64,000 bases of DNA from DASRAP01 sp964503275 (GCA_964503275.1 CAZCZO010000013.1:1-64000), one strand, 5' to 3'; numbered from the stretch's first letter, positions 15,358-24,740 are shown. The notes: a model not told the origin generated them from the letters alone. Numbers and translations: made by a program.

Positions 15358-16887
15358 ATGCCCCACCGCTTCCATCGTGCGGCGCTCGCCGCGAGTCTGT
15401 TGGCCCTCCCGGTCACGACCCTCTGGGCGCAGGTGGACACTGCACGCCGCACGACCGGCGCTGGAGCGAGCGCCGCGACCGCGGCCGCACCGCGGGGCGG
15501 TCCGCCGGTGCAGGGTGCCGAGCCCGACCTGGCGCTGCTGCAGCGCTTCGACCAGAACAGGAATGGCCGCCTCGAGCTCGCCGAGCGCGACGCCGCGCGG
15601 GTTTGGCTGCGCGAGAATCCCAGCGCTCGGCCCGCGATGCGCGGTCGGCAGCTGCCCGCCACCGGGACCCCCGGTCCACGCATCGCGGTCGGCGACGTTG
15701 CGCGGGTGCCCGAGACCATCGGCCTGTACGACAGCAGCGTCGTCCGCACCCTGTTCCTCGAGCTCGAGTCGAGTGACTGGGAGCAGGAGCTCGCCGACTT
15801 CTGGCACACTGACGTCGCGGTGCCGGCCACGCTCACCGTCGATGGGCGGGTCTACCGCGACGTCGGTGTGGCGTTCCGCGGGAACAACTCGTTCCACATG
15901 GTGCCCAACGGGCTCAAGCGCTCGTTCTCCATCACGCTCGATGCGTTCGATGACACGTTGGAGCTGCTTGGCCACCGCTCACTGAACCTCCTGAACGCGA
16001 ACCAGGATGCGACCTTCCTGCGCTCCGTGCTCTTCCTCGATATCGCGCGGCGGTACATCCCGGCACCCCGCGCGAACGTCGTGCGCGTCGTGGTGAACGG
16101 CGAGTCGTGGGGCCTGTATGTCAATCAGCAGACCTTCGGCAAGGCGTTGCTCCGCGAACAACTCGGCACCGATCACGGGACCCGCTGGAAGTCGCCCAAC
16201 AACTCGCCCGGCGGCGGCTTCGCCTTCCTCGGCGACTCCATCGCACCCTACCGCCGCTGGTACGAGCAGAAGGGCAAGGACGACACGGTGGCATGGCGGG
16301 CGCTCGTCGAGGTCACTCGCGTGTTGGACCGCACACCGCCCGACCAGCTCGAGGCCGCATTGGCCACGCGGATGGACGTCGACGAAGTCCTGCGCTTCCT
16401 CGCGCTCGACATCGCCCTCGTCAACGGCGATGGCTACTGGAACGACGGCAGCGACTTCAATGTCCTGCTCGGCGCGGATGGTCGCTTCCGCGCCCTGCCG
16501 CACGACGTCAACGAGGCCTTTCGCGGGCGGGGCGATGCGGCCGCCCCCGATCCACTGGTGGCGCTCGAGGACCCCAACAAGGCACTCCGCGCGCGCCTGC
16601 TCGCCGTGCCGGCGCTGCGCGCGCGGTATCTCCGCTACGTCGGCGAGATCGCCGACACCTGGTTGGATTGGGCGCGACTCGGGCCGCTGGTGGATCACTA
16701 CGTCGCGCTCATCGAGCCAGACATCGTGCGCGACACGCGCAAGCTCTCGGCCATCGCCGACTTCCGCGCCGGTATCTACGGCGCGGACGACGGGCCACCG
16801 GACGCGCGCTCGCTGCGCGGGTTCGCCCAGCTGCGCCGCGCGGCGATCCTCGCGCATCCCGCGGTGCGTGAGGCGATGGGGCGCTGA
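15358..16887 (+). CDS. Exported CotH-kinase-like protein with EF-hand-like loop
   Basis: A 509-residue secreted protein. A cleavable signal peptide (ALAASLLALPVTTLWAQ) precedes a Gly/Ala linker. A single EF-hand-like loop follows, DQNRNGRLELAERDA (about residues 63-77), with the Ca2+-ligand spacing. The rest is the CotH fold: YRDVGVAFRGNNSFHM, KRSFSITLDAFDD, LNLLNANQDATFLRSVLFLD, VVVNGESWGLYVNQQTFGKA, and DFNVLLGADGRFRALPHDVN near the active site. CotH in Bacillus phosphorylates a spore-coat protein; in this non-spore lineage the target is unknown. ATG 15358 is chosen for the signal peptide. It is convergent with the propeller gene, with a hairpin between. Confidence 0.88.
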   Translation: MPHRFHRAALAASLLALPVTTLWAQVDTARRTTGAGASAATAAAPRGGPPVQGAEPDLALLQRFDQNRNGRLELAERDAARVWLRENPSARPAMRGRQLPATGTPGPRIAVGDVARVPETIGLYDSSVVRTLFLELESSDWEQELADFWHTDVAVPATLTVDGRVYRDVGVAFRGNNSFHMVPNGLKRSFSITLDAFDDTLELLGHRSLNLLNANQDATFLRSVLFLDIARRYIPAPRANVVRVVVNGESWGLYVNQQTFGKALLREQLGTDHGTRWKSPNNSPGGGFAFLGDSIAPYRRWYEQKGKDDTVAWRALVEVTRVLDRTPPDQLEAALATRMDVDEVLRFLALDIALVNGDGYWNDGSDFNVLLGADGRFRALPHDVNEAFRGRGDAAAPDPLVALEDPNKALRARLLAVPALRARYLRYVGEIADTWLDWARLGPLVDHYVALIEPDIVRDTRKLSAIADFRAGIYGADDGPPDARSLRGFAQLRRAAILAHPAVREAMGR

Positions 16888-16922
16888 GCGACGGGAGCGA
16901 CGTCAGCCCGTATCGCTCAGCG
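16882..16922. terminator. Convergent hairpin terminator
   Basis: CTGAGCGA at 16884-16891 pairs with TCGCTCAG at 16913-16920, extended by two outer pairs and by CGGG/CCCG inside. It covers the stop codons of both converging genes. There is no T-run, so termination strength is uncertain. Confidence 0.5.
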
Positions 16923-18191
16923 GTCCCCGAACCCCGGGACCACCCGGTAGCGCATCACCGCCGGCAGCCCCATCTCGTCGCGCGTGATGCCCCAGACGCG
17001 GTCGCCCTCGGCCTCCGTGACGACCGTGTTGTCGGGCAGCGACACGCGCCCCAGGAAGCGTCCATCGCGGGCGAACACCTCGTATGCGGCAGGCTCGCGA
17101 TACCGACGTACCGGGCGCCCGTCCGCCGGCACGGGATCGCGCTCGGCCTCGGGGATCAGGACGCTCGGCAGCGCGACGCGCGCCCACACGCGACCGTCGC
17201 GAGCGATGAGCATCGATGCGAGCGGGGCCTTCGTCGTGGGGATCGCATCGCCCGTCCAGGTCCACCCGGGGTTGGTCTGCCGCATGTTGAACGTGATCAT
17301 CTCGCGCTCATTCTCCTGCTCGTCGGCGGCCACGGCGACAGGGTCAGCACTTCGCAGGATGGTGATGGGTCGCGCGTCCGGGGCATGGAGCGTGATCGCG
17401 AATCGCGCACCGTCGGCGGTGACGAAGAAGCCCTCGGGATGCCAGCGCCAGTGCCCGGCGGCGCCGAAGCGTACTGTGGTGGAACTGCGATTGTTGCCGT
17501 CGGCGGAGCTGGCTTGCCAGGTCGGTCGCTTTACCGGGACTTCGGGTGGCACCAGCGAGTCCACCCACGCGCCCGCTGAGTCGAGTCGCACCAGCCCGAG
17601 CTTCCAGAAGGTGTCGTAGGGACCAGGCTCGGCGACGTTGCGCGTCACGTACAGGGTGCCGGTCGCATCGACCGTGAGGCCGTTCGAGGTGTTGAACCCA
17701 GCCGAGTGCGGGATCGCGCGCAGAAAGTGGCCTGCGGCGCTGAAGAGCTGGATGCGCGCGTTCTGCGAATCCCAGATCGCGATGCGCCCGTCCGGCAGGA
17801 CCACGAGCCCGCTGCTGTTCGCGAACTCGCCGGGCCCCGCGCCGCGGCGGCCGACGCGCCGCTCCAACCGGCCCGTCGAGTCGAAGACCAGCAGTACACG
17901 CGCCTGCGGGTCGAAGGCCCAGAGGCGGCCATCGCGGCCCGGTCTGACGTCGAACACCTCGCCGAACAGCGAGGTGTCGTCCTCGGTCGGCGCGATCCGC
18001 AGCTCCGTGCGCAAGCTGCGCACCGCCGATGCCGGCACCGCACCGTTGACGCGTGCGATGATGGTATCGCCGAGCGAATCGAACACGGTGGCGAGGCCAG
18101 CGCGGTCATTGCTGGCGCGCGGTGCATCGGTGCAGGCACCGAGGGCTGTGAGGGCGGCGACGGCGACACAGGGGAGTGAGCTGGAACGCAT
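16917..18191 (-). CDS. Six-bladed beta-propeller lipoprotein
   Basis: A 424-residue predicted lipoprotein. The signal (SLPCVAVAALTALGAC) ends in a lipobox with the cysteine at about residue 20. The body is a propeller of NHL/six-bladed type: GEVFDVRPGRDGRLWAFDPQ, VLLVFDSTGRLERRVGRR, then GAGPGEFANSSGLVVLPDGR and IAIWDSQNARIQLFSAAG. The GRRGxGPGEF signature recurs in the proteins at 54861 and 59057 and in the remnant at 4401. Such proteins are common in this phylum; function is unknown, perhaps ligand or peptide binding at the cell surface. ATG 18191 is chosen for the lipoprotein signal. Confidence 0.82.
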   Translation of the reverse strand: MRSSSLPCVAVAALTALGACTDAPRASNDRAGLATVFDSLGDTIIARVNGAVPASAVRSLRTELRIAPTEDDTSLFGEVFDVRPGRDGRLWAFDPQARVLLVFDSTGRLERRVGRRGAGPGEFANSSGLVVLPDGRIAIWDSQNARIQLFSAAGHFLRAIPHSAGFNTSNGLTVDATGTLYVTRNVAEPGPYDTFWKLGLVRLDSAGAWVDSLVPPEVPVKRPTWQASSADGNNRSSTTVRFGAAGHWRWHPEGFFVTADGARFAITLHAPDARPITILRSADPVAVAADEQENEREMITFNMRQTNPGWTWTGDAIPTTKAPLASMLIARDGRVWARVALPSVLIPEAERDPVPADGRPVRRYREPAAYEVFARDGRFLGRVSLPDNTVVTEAEGDRVWGITRDEMGLPAVMRYRVVPGFGDR

Positions 18192-18324
18192 GATGGTTCG
18201 ACAGTGCGGCCGCGCACAGGGTTGCTCGCCGCACCGCAGACGCGGTCCTCTTGCGCGCCGCCCGGTCAGCGTATGTTCCATGCAGCGCCCCGACCCTGTG
18301 GTCCCCCATCTCCCGCTGCTGCCC

Positions 18325-20043
18325 ATGCCGACCCGCCGGATCCGTTCCGCCTCAGCTGCCGCCGTCTGCGGCGCCCTTCTCGCGTCGGTGCCCGGGTCCG
18401 TCGCGGCGCAGTCGCTGCCGGCGGCGATGACCGCGCGGATCGACTCGCTGTTCGCGACCTACACGGCTCCGGGCAGTCCTGGCTGTGCCGTCGGCGTCAT
18501 GCGCGATGGGACCCTGCTCTTCGCGAAGGGCTACGGGGCGTCGGACCTGCAGCACGGCGTCCCGATCACGCCGGCGTCCGTGTTCCATGTCGCGTCCATC
18601 TCCAAGCAGTTCGCGGCCTTCAGCATCCTGCTGCTCGAGCGGGACGGCAAGCTCTCGCTGGACGACGACATCCGCCGCTATCTGCCCGAAGTCCCGGACT
18701 TCGGCCAGCGCATCACGATCCGCCATCTGATCCATCACACCAGCGGCCTGCGTGATCAATGGTCGCTGCTGAGTCTGGGAGGTTGGCGCGCGGATGATCC
18801 GAAGAGCGAGGCGGACATCCTCTGGCTGGTGGGACGCCAGCGAGCGCTGAACTTCACACCGGGGGCCGAGCATCTGTACAGCAACACCGGGTACACGCTG
18901 TTGGGGACCATCGTGCAGCGCGTGAGTGGGCGCACGCTGCGGCAGTTCACGACCGAGCGCATCTTCACGCCGCTGGGCATGACGCACACGCACTTCCACG
19001 ATGACCACACGATGCTGGTCCCCGGCCGAACGTCGGCCTACGTGCCACGTGGCGGGGGCCGCGGTGGGGCACCGGGTGGTGCCGAGGCCTATGCGATCAG
19101 CATCCCGGTGTTCGACAACGCCGGCGCAACGAGTCTCTTCACGACCGTCGAGGACCTGGCCCGCTGGGACCGCAACTTCCTCGTGCCCACCGTGGGCGAC
19201 GCACGACTGATCGACGCGATGTCGGTGCGCGGACGACTGAACAACGGCGACAGCATCCCATACGCCTTCGCGCTCACGCACGGCATGTATCGTGGCGCCC
19301 GCACGATCGGTCACTCGGGGGCCGACGCCGGGTATCGGGCGGACTACCTCCGCTTTCCGGACCAGCGCATGGCGTTCACCGTGCTGTGCAACATCGGCAC
19401 CGCGAACCCGGGTCAATTGACCCGCGAAGTCGCGGCGGTGGTGCTCGCGGAGCAACTCAGCCCTGCGCCGGAGGCGCCGGGGGCGCCGCCCACGCCTGCC
19501 GCCGTCACCCTGTCAGCGGCCGAGACTCGCGCGTTCGCTGGCAGCTATGCCGACACGGTGAATGGCAGCGTCCGCACGCTGTACTACCGGGACTCGACGA
19601 ACTCGCTGCACGCGTCGGCCGCGCCGAACGCGCCCGCGATCGGGTACCTCGGCAATGACACGTTCCTGCCGCCGGGGGCGACGACCCGCGTGCGCTTCGT
19701 GCGCCGGGGAACGGAGGTCACGGGGATGATGGACGTGCCGGGCACCACCATCTTCGCGAAGGTGCCGCCAGCCGTGACATCGTCCACGGCGATCGCCGCG
19801 ATCGCCGGACGCTACCGCAGCGACGAGCTGGACGTCGTCTGGACGCTGTCGCCGAATGCCGCGGGCGGGCTGACGCTGTCGCGGCGTCGCTTCCCGGATG
19901 CTCCGGTCCAGCCCGCGTACCTCGACGCCTTCACGACCAATGTCGGTCTGCTGCGCGTCACGCGCGACGCGAGCGGGAGTGTGACCGGGTTCCTGCTGAC
20001 GGCGGGGCGCGTCCGGAACCTGTGGTTCGAACGGGAGCGCTGA
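18325..20043 (+). CDS. Exported class C beta-lactamase-like serine hydrolase
   Basis: A 572-residue periplasmic enzyme of the serine beta-lactamase/D-aminopeptidase superfamily. A signal peptide (SASAAAVCGALLASVPGSVAA) comes first. The catalytic domain shows Ser91-x-x-Lys94 in VASISKQF, Tyr185-Ser-Asn in LYSNTGYTLLG and His330-Ser-Gly in GHSGADAGY. About 170 further residues after the core form a lipocalin/DUF3471-like C-terminal part, ending in strands such as IAGRYRSDELDVVWTLS and GRVRNLWFER. Likely substrates are D-amino peptides or esters rather than beta-lactam drugs. ATG 18325 best fits the signal peptide; it diverges from the propeller gene at 18191. Confidence 0.9.
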   Translation: MPTRRIRSASAAAVCGALLASVPGSVAAQSLPAAMTARIDSLFATYTAPGSPGCAVGVMRDGTLLFAKGYGASDLQHGVPITPASVFHVASISKQFAAFSILLLERDGKLSLDDDIRRYLPEVPDFGQRITIRHLIHHTSGLRDQWSLLSLGGWRADDPKSEADILWLVGRQRALNFTPGAEHLYSNTGYTLLGTIVQRVSGRTLRQFTTERIFTPLGMTHTHFHDDHTMLVPGRTSAYVPRGGGRGGAPGGAEAYAISIPVFDNAGATSLFTTVEDLARWDRNFLVPTVGDARLIDAMSVRGRLNNGDSIPYAFALTHGMYRGARTIGHSGADAGYRADYLRFPDQRMAFTVLCNIGTANPGQLTREVAAVVLAEQLSPAPEAPGAPPTPAAVTLSAAETRAFAGSYADTVNGSVRTLYYRDSTNSLHASAAPNAPAIGYLGNDTFLPPGATTRVRFVRRGTEVTGMMDVPGTTIFAKVPPAVTSSTAIAAIAGRYRSDELDVVWTLSPNAAGGLTLSRRRFPDAPVQPAYLDAFTTNVGLLRVTRDASGSVTGFLLTAGRVRNLWFERER

Positions 20044-20089
20044 GCACGGGACCGTCGACGCGGGGGTGACGTGCGTCCGCTCGGGGCGT

Positions 20090-21163
20090 TCAGTCCCGGT
20101 GCGGCACGTTGCGACGGTGTTCGCGCAGCAGATCGCGCCCGAAGTCCCCGTCGAAATCACGCCACACGGTGTGGACGTGGTTCGCGTTGTTCTGGCTGTT
20201 GTCGTACTCCACCAGGAAGCTCGGCCCCTGGATGCGGTAGTAGTGCGCTTCGCCGCGCTGCGCTGACCCGGCCCACGCGAACGTGATCTGATCCAGCTCC
20301 GAGCGCTCCAGGGCGGCGCGGCGCCGCTGTGCGATGGAGTCCGGCATGCGACCGAGATACACGTCGAGCAGTCGCACCAGCGAGGTGGCCTGTGCCGGGT
20401 CCAGCTCGGCCACCCGGATGCCCACCGGTGACAGCGGGTCCACCCGCACGGCGTTCCCCGTGACGATGTCGCCCGGTGAGGCCGAGCGGATCACGGCCCG
20501 GGCGCGCTGCGACTCGGTGAGCGACCCCAGCAGCGCACGCGCCACATCCTCTTCGTCCGCGAGCGCGCGGAGTCCCTGCCCTGTGCCCACGCGGACCTCG
20601 GCCGGGTTCGCGCCGAAGAAGGTCGGTGTCGTCGCGACCAGCGAGTCGCCGACGACCGTGATGTTCAGCGAGAGATGATGGCCTTCGACGCGCATCCCCC
20701 AAGGCGCCTCACGGGACGGCGTCCCGAAGATGCTGACGAAATACAGCGCCGGGTCGCGCACGGCGGGGTTCTCGCCCATCTCACGCAGCACCGACTCGAG
20801 CTCCATGATCGTGCTGGCCGTGCGGTAGCCCTTTGCGCTGAGCCCCGCCTGCAACACGCCGCGTGCCAGGTGCTGCTGGGTGGCGGTCATCTCGCGCAGC
20901 GGCAGGCCGCGGCGCGGTCGCGGCACGAAGTGCCAGTTGAGGCGTTCCGGGTCGTCGAAGTCGAACATGGCCTTCGCCCGTTGGCCGGGCGAGAGTCCCG
21001 CGAGGAAGGCCGTGGCGGCCTGTTGCATGTCCGCCGTCGCCGCGCGGGCTCCGAGGTCAGCGCGGCGCAGCGCGGCATCGCTCCGCAGGCGCGGCAGGCC
21101 GAGCAGGAACACCGCACCCAACAGGGGAAGCAGGATCGGGAGGGGGCGCCGAGGACCGGTCAT
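20090..21163 (-). CDS. DUF3500 protein, exported
   Basis: A 357-residue protein of the DUF3500 family. A hydrophobic start (PLPILLPLLGAVFLLGL) may be a signal anchor. Family landmarks are SPGQRAKAMFDFDDPERLNW, HFVPRPRRGLPLREMTATQQ, LARGVLQAGLSAKGYRTAST, FVSIFGTPSREAPWGMRVEG, HHLSLNITVVGDSLVATTPT and FFGANPAEVRVG, ending with RIQGPSFLVEYDNSQNNANH and HVHTVWRDFDGDFG. The conserved His/Asp/Asn residues in these blocks suggest a metal- or substrate-binding role, but no activity is established. The aldo/keto reductase gene lies 65 bases upstream on the same strand and may be cotranscribed. Confidence 0.85.
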   Translation of the reverse strand: MTGPRRPLPILLPLLGAVFLLGLPRLRSDAALRRADLGARAATADMQQAATAFLAGLSPGQRAKAMFDFDDPERLNWHFVPRPRRGLPLREMTATQQHLARGVLQAGLSAKGYRTASTIMELESVLREMGENPAVRDPALYFVSIFGTPSREAPWGMRVEGHHLSLNITVVGDSLVATTPTFFGANPAEVRVGTGQGLRALADEEDVARALLGSLTESQRARAVIRSASPGDIVTGNAVRVDPLSPVGIRVAELDPAQATSLVRLLDVYLGRMPDSIAQRRRAALERSELDQITFAWAGSAQRGEAHYYRIQGPSFLVEYDNSQNNANHVHTVWRDFDGDFGRDLLREHRRNVPHRD

Positions 21164-21228
21164 GACTGCGCTCCGATGCGTGGTGGAGCTGCGGAACTCC
21201 CCCTCCCGTCCCATGGCGGTCTGCGGTG

Positions 21229-22485
21229 CTACTTGGTGCGCTGCAGCGGTATCCGCTGGGGGCCTTGCACGAGGATCAGGCCCGTCGCGTTGCCCTGCGC
21301 ATCGACTTGGAACTCGATGACCGGGCCGCGCGGATCGGCGAAGGTCGTCTCGGATCGTGCCGCAAGCGGTGCCTCGGGATTGTTGCCTGGCGTGACCAGC
21401 AACGTCGCGCCGTTGCGGCGGAAGATCATCGTGAATCCCGACTGCGCTTTGAACTCCCCAACGTAGCGGTCCAGGATCGCGGGCGCCAGCGCGATGCCTG
21501 GGGCCTGTGGACCCGGCTGGCCCGGAGGCGGGGCGGCGGGCAGGGCATCGATGAACTTGATCATCCGCTGGCGCATGGCGGCGTCCGGCAGTGCGCCCAC
21601 GGCCGCGCCCATGTTGTCGGCCATGTTGCGTGCCTGACTGGTCGCCGGCGTGACCACGGTGACCGCGGGATGCGCCGCGACGTACTTGATCATGAACTGC
21701 GCCCAGCTCTTGGCCTCGAATTCGGCGGCCCACTCGGGCAGTGGACGGTCGCCGATCCGGCTCCAGAGCCGCCGACGGCCGAAGGGCATGTACACCATCA
21801 CCGCCGTGCCGCGCTCCTGCGCGAGCGGCAGGATGTTGCGCTCCACCTCGCGGTCGTCCACGGCGTAGTCGATCCCGATGAAGTCGAGCCGCTCGCTGCG
21901 CAGCAACTTCTGCAGGTCCCCATACTGCGAGGCTTCGGTCGTCGTCATGCCGATGTAGCGGATCGTTCCCTCCTGCTTCATCTCCTTGAGCAGGCCCATG
22001 TGGGTCTTCACATCGCCGAGGTTGTGCACCTGGATGAGGTCGATGGGACGCTTGCCGAGCCGCTGCAGGGAGGTCTGCAGTTGCCGTCGTGCGACTGCGG
22101 GATCGGCGTTGCCACCCCCCTGCATGGACGCGGCGTTCACCTTGGTGGCCCAGAAGACCTTGTCGGTGATGCCGAGGTCCTTGGCGATGCGTCCGGCGGT
22201 GGTCTCGGAGGCGCCGCCGGCGTAGCTGGGCGCGGTGTCGAAGACGGTGCCGCCGCCATCGATCAGCGTGCGCATCACCTCGCGCAGACCGGACACGTCG
22301 GGGGCCGCGGCGCTCTGTCCGAACGAGGCCGAGCTGCCGAGGCCGACGATCGGGAGGCGCTCGCCGGTCGACGGGATGGCGCGGGTGATCAGTTCCAGCC
22401 GCGTGGCCCACAGGAGGCCAGGGTTGAACGCCAGCGCGGCGGCCGCGCCGGCGGAGAGGCCGAGCCATTCTCGACGGGTGCTCAT
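21229..22485 (-). CDS. Aldo/keto reductase with C-terminal DUF3471-like domain
   Basis: A 418-residue NADPH oxidoreductase. It opens MSTRREWLGLSAGAAAALAF, a Tat-like signal, so it is probably exported with its cofactor. The AKR barrel (about 35-300) has the catalytic tetrad in VFDTAPSYAGGASE (Asp, Tyr), VFWATKVNA (Lys) and DLIQVHNLGD (His). After residue 315 a Pro-rich linker leads to about 80 residues of beta-strands (ILDRYVGEFKAQSGFTMIFR, LLVTPGNNPEAPL) resembling DUF3471, a domain usually found behind beta-lactamase-like hydrolases. That fusion is unusual. ATG 22485 is preferred, with GAGGAG eight bases upstream. Confidence 0.87.
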   Translation of the reverse strand: MSTRREWLGLSAGAAAALAFNPGLLWATRLELITRAIPSTGERLPIVGLGSSASFGQSAAAPDVSGLREVMRTLIDGGGTVFDTAPSYAGGASETTAGRIAKDLGITDKVFWATKVNAASMQGGGNADPAVARRQLQTSLQRLGKRPIDLIQVHNLGDVKTHMGLLKEMKQEGTIRYIGMTTTEASQYGDLQKLLRSERLDFIGIDYAVDDREVERNILPLAQERGTAVMVYMPFGRRRLWSRIGDRPLPEWAAEFEAKSWAQFMIKYVAAHPAVTVVTPATSQARNMADNMGAAVGALPDAAMRQRMIKFIDALPAAPPPGQPGPQAPGIALAPAILDRYVGEFKAQSGFTMIFRRNGATLLVTPGNNPEAPLAARSETTFADPRGPVIEFQVDAQGNATGLILVQGPQRIPLQRTK

Positions 22486-22672
22486 AGGGATCTCCTCAGG
22501 GAGGGGCGATGGTGGGTCCGGATGCGCGGGGGTCACCGCCATCGCGCCGATGGGCGTGCCTCGCATCCTCGTGCCCCAGCATGCGCGCCCGCCGCCGCGC
22601 GTCGCAACGTGCCGGGTACGAACGACCGGTGCGGAGGGACGAACGACGATGTGGCGGCGCGCGGGCGCAGGC

Positions 22673-23440
22673 TCAGTCGGGCCGGCCCATCAGGCGGTGG
22701 ACGGCACTGCGGTAGTGGCGCCCGGAGGCCAGGCGCGTGCCGTCCTGCAACAGCACTTGATACTCGCCACGGAACATCGGCTCGACCGAGTGGATGCGGT
22801 CGATGTTCACGATCGTGGAGCGATGGATGCGACAGAAGCGCGCGGGATCCAGTGCGGCCTCGATATGGCCGAGGTTCTCCCGCAGGAGATACGTCTCACC
22901 CCGCAGGTGCAGCCGGATGTAGTTCCGGTCCGCCTCGATCCACTCGATGTCGTTGGTGCGAATGAACACGCTGCGATGGCCTGCGGGGACCACGAGGCGC
23001 TGCAGGTAGCCGCCGCCGCGCTGGACCTGGTCCAGGAGCGCCCGCAGCCGCTGGTCGAGGTCGCCGCCCTGCCGTTCACGGATGCGACTCCGTGCGCGCT
23101 GCAGCGCGGCGGCGAAGCGGTCGTCGTCGAAGGGCTTGAGCAGGTAGTCCAGCGCGTGCGCCTCGAACGCCCGCAGCGCGAAGTGCTCGAAGGCCGTGAC
23201 GAAGATGAGCGCCGGCACCCGCTCCACGCCCAGCGCCTGCAGCACATCGAAGCCGTCGACCTCGGGCATCTGCACGTCCAGGAAGAGCAGGTCCGGCGGC
23301 GATGCCTCGAGCCGGACGATCGCCTCGGCCCCGTTCGCACACTCGGCGACGATCTCCACGTCGTCCGCAGCGGCGAGGAGGTTGCGGATGCGGAGCCGAG
23401 CCAGTGGCTCGTCGTCCACGATCACGGCGCGGATGGTCAC
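22673..23440 (-). CDS. LytTR-family response regulator
   Basis: A 255-residue two-component regulator. The receiver domain (1-120) has the acidic pair in VIVDDEPLARLRIRNLL, phospho-acceptor Asp55 in LLFLDVQMPEVDGFDVL, Thr/Ala in FVTAFEHFALRAFEAH and Lys in DYLLKPFDDDRF. The C-terminal LytTR DNA-binding domain (about 150-250) shows IEWIEADRNYIRLHLRGETY, FCRIHRSTIVNIDRIHSVEP and LLQDGTRLASGRHYRSAV. Its start overlaps the stop of the histidine kinase gene by 4 bases, so they form one operon and a cognate pair. LytTR proteins bind direct repeats; no target was identified. Confidence 0.95.
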   Translation of the reverse strand: MTIRAVIVDDEPLARLRIRNLLAAADDVEIVAECANGAEAIVRLEASPPDLLFLDVQMPEVDGFDVLQALGVERVPALIFVTAFEHFALRAFEAHALDYLLKPFDDDRFAAALQRARSRIRERQGGDLDQRLRALLDQVQRGGGYLQRLVVPAGHRSVFIRTNDIEWIEADRNYIRLHLRGETYLLRENLGHIEAALDPARFCRIHRSTIVNIDRIHSVEPMFRGEYQVLLQDGTRLASGRHYRSAVHRLMGRPD

Positions 23441-24582
23441 GGGCCCTCCGGCGCGCTGCCCTGCGCATGCTCGCCGCGCCGCAGCGGGATGACGATGCGC
23501 ACCACGACGCCGCCGTCCGGATGATTCTCGACAGCGAAGTGGTGGGTCGGGTAGAGTTGCTGGAGCCGGACCTCGATGTTGCTCAGCCCGACCCCTTTAC
23601 GCGGGCGGTCGCGCGTGCTGGTATCCAGGCCGGGCCCGTCGTCGCGCACCTGCAGGTGCAGGGTGCGCCCCTCGTCCCCGACGCCCGCCCTGACCTCGAC
23701 GCGCCCGGGGGCGATGCGCGGCGCGATGCCATGCCGGATGGCGTTCTCGACCAGCGGCTGCAGGAGGAGATGGGGCACGCGGGCGTCGTAGGTCGCGGGC
23801 TCGATCGCGAGGTCGACGGTCAACCGCGCGCCCATGCGCGCCTGCTCGATCTCGAGATACGGCTGGAGGAAGGCGAGCTCTTCGCGGAGGGTGACCTCCT
23901 GCGTGTCCTCGTGCTCCAGCGACATCCGCAAGAGATCGCCGAGGCGTGCGATCATGCGACTGGCCGGCTTCGCATCCGGCGGGATGAGCGCCGAGATCGC
24001 GTTGAGCGTGTTGAAGAGGAAGTGCGGTTGCAACTGTGCCTTGAGCACCTGCAGGCGGGCCGCTGTGAGACCGGCCGCGAGACGTTCGGCGGCCAGGGCG
24101 CGCTCGCGGTAGCGTTCGTGGTAGAGCAGGGCGTGGGCGATGCCGAGCAGCAGGATGTAGAACAGCAGCTGTTGACCGTAGGAGCCGATCAGCTGTCGCA
24201 CGAACGCACGTTCGCCGATCCACGCGACGTGCCGGCCCAGCTGCACCATCAGTCCGGCGCGGGCGAGGGCGAAGAGCAGGACGGCGGCCGCTTGCATGGC
24301 CGCGTGGCGCAGCAGGTGCCCGCGTTCCAGCGGCACCCGCCGGACCAGCGCGACGAACACGACCGTGGTGACCGCCCACAGGAAGGACTCCAGCATGCTG
24401 GGCCGCAGCGCATCGAGCCAGGGGAGGGTCCGCCCTCGGAGCTGGGACTGTACGATGGCTTGGTTGGCCATCAGCAGGCCGAACGCCGTCCACGCTGCGA
24501 AGATGATCACGACCTCGGTCCAGGATCGACGAGGCGGTGACGACGCAGCGATGCGTGGAGCTTCGGACCGAGTGAGGATCAC
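23437..24582 (-). CDS. LytS-type membrane sensor histidine kinase
   Basis: A 381-residue sensor kinase, partner of the LytTR regulator. Four to five membrane helices occupy residues about 20-155 (for example VVIIFAAWTAFGLLMANQAI and SFLWAVTTVVFVALVR, then LLFYILLLGIAHALLY). A short coiled segment leads to the His_kinase core LQPHFLFNTLNAISALIP with phospho-acceptor His187. The ATPase part shows LLLQPLVENAIRHGI (N box) and VRDDGPGLD plus KGVGLSNIEVRL (G boxes). The start is the GTG at 24582. A TATAAT on the minus strand at 24636-24631 lies about 50 bases upstream. The signal sensed is unknown. Confidence 0.94.
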   Translation of the reverse strand: MILTRSEAPRIAASSPPRRSWTEVVIIFAAWTAFGLLMANQAIVQSQLRGRTLPWLDALRPSMLESFLWAVTTVVFVALVRRVPLERGHLLRHAAMQAAAVLLFALARAGLMVQLGRHVAWIGERAFVRQLIGSYGQQLLFYILLLGIAHALLYHERYRERALAAERLAAGLTAARLQVLKAQLQPHFLFNTLNAISALIPPDAKPASRMIARLGDLLRMSLEHEDTQEVTLREELAFLQPYLEIEQARMGARLTVDLAIEPATYDARVPHLLLQPLVENAIRHGIAPRIAPGRVEVRAGVGDEGRTLHLQVRDDGPGLDTSTRDRPRKGVGLSNIEVRLQQLYPTHHFAVENHPDGGVVVRIVIPLRRGEHAQGSAPEGP

Positions 24583-24630
24583 GGGCGACGCGGGGACGGT
24601 AGGCGAGCAGAGGGACTGGGCGCAACGTAC

Positions 24631-24636
24631 ATTATA
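24631..24636 (-). promoter_or_regulatory. Perfect -10 box for the sensor kinase/regulator operon
   Basis: The minus strand reads TATAAT here in an otherwise GC-rich gap, 49 bases before the kinase start codon. A good -35 at 17 bases is not evident; TTGGGG lies 14 bases upstream. Likely the operon promoter. Confidence 0.5.
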
Positions 24637-24740
24637 CCCGGACCCAAAGCCCCCAACCTATAGCTCGCGCACATGCCACGCACATCGCCCGCGTCCGCGC
24701 CCGGAATGTCGATCGGCGTCGGACCCGCGGACTCGCGACC

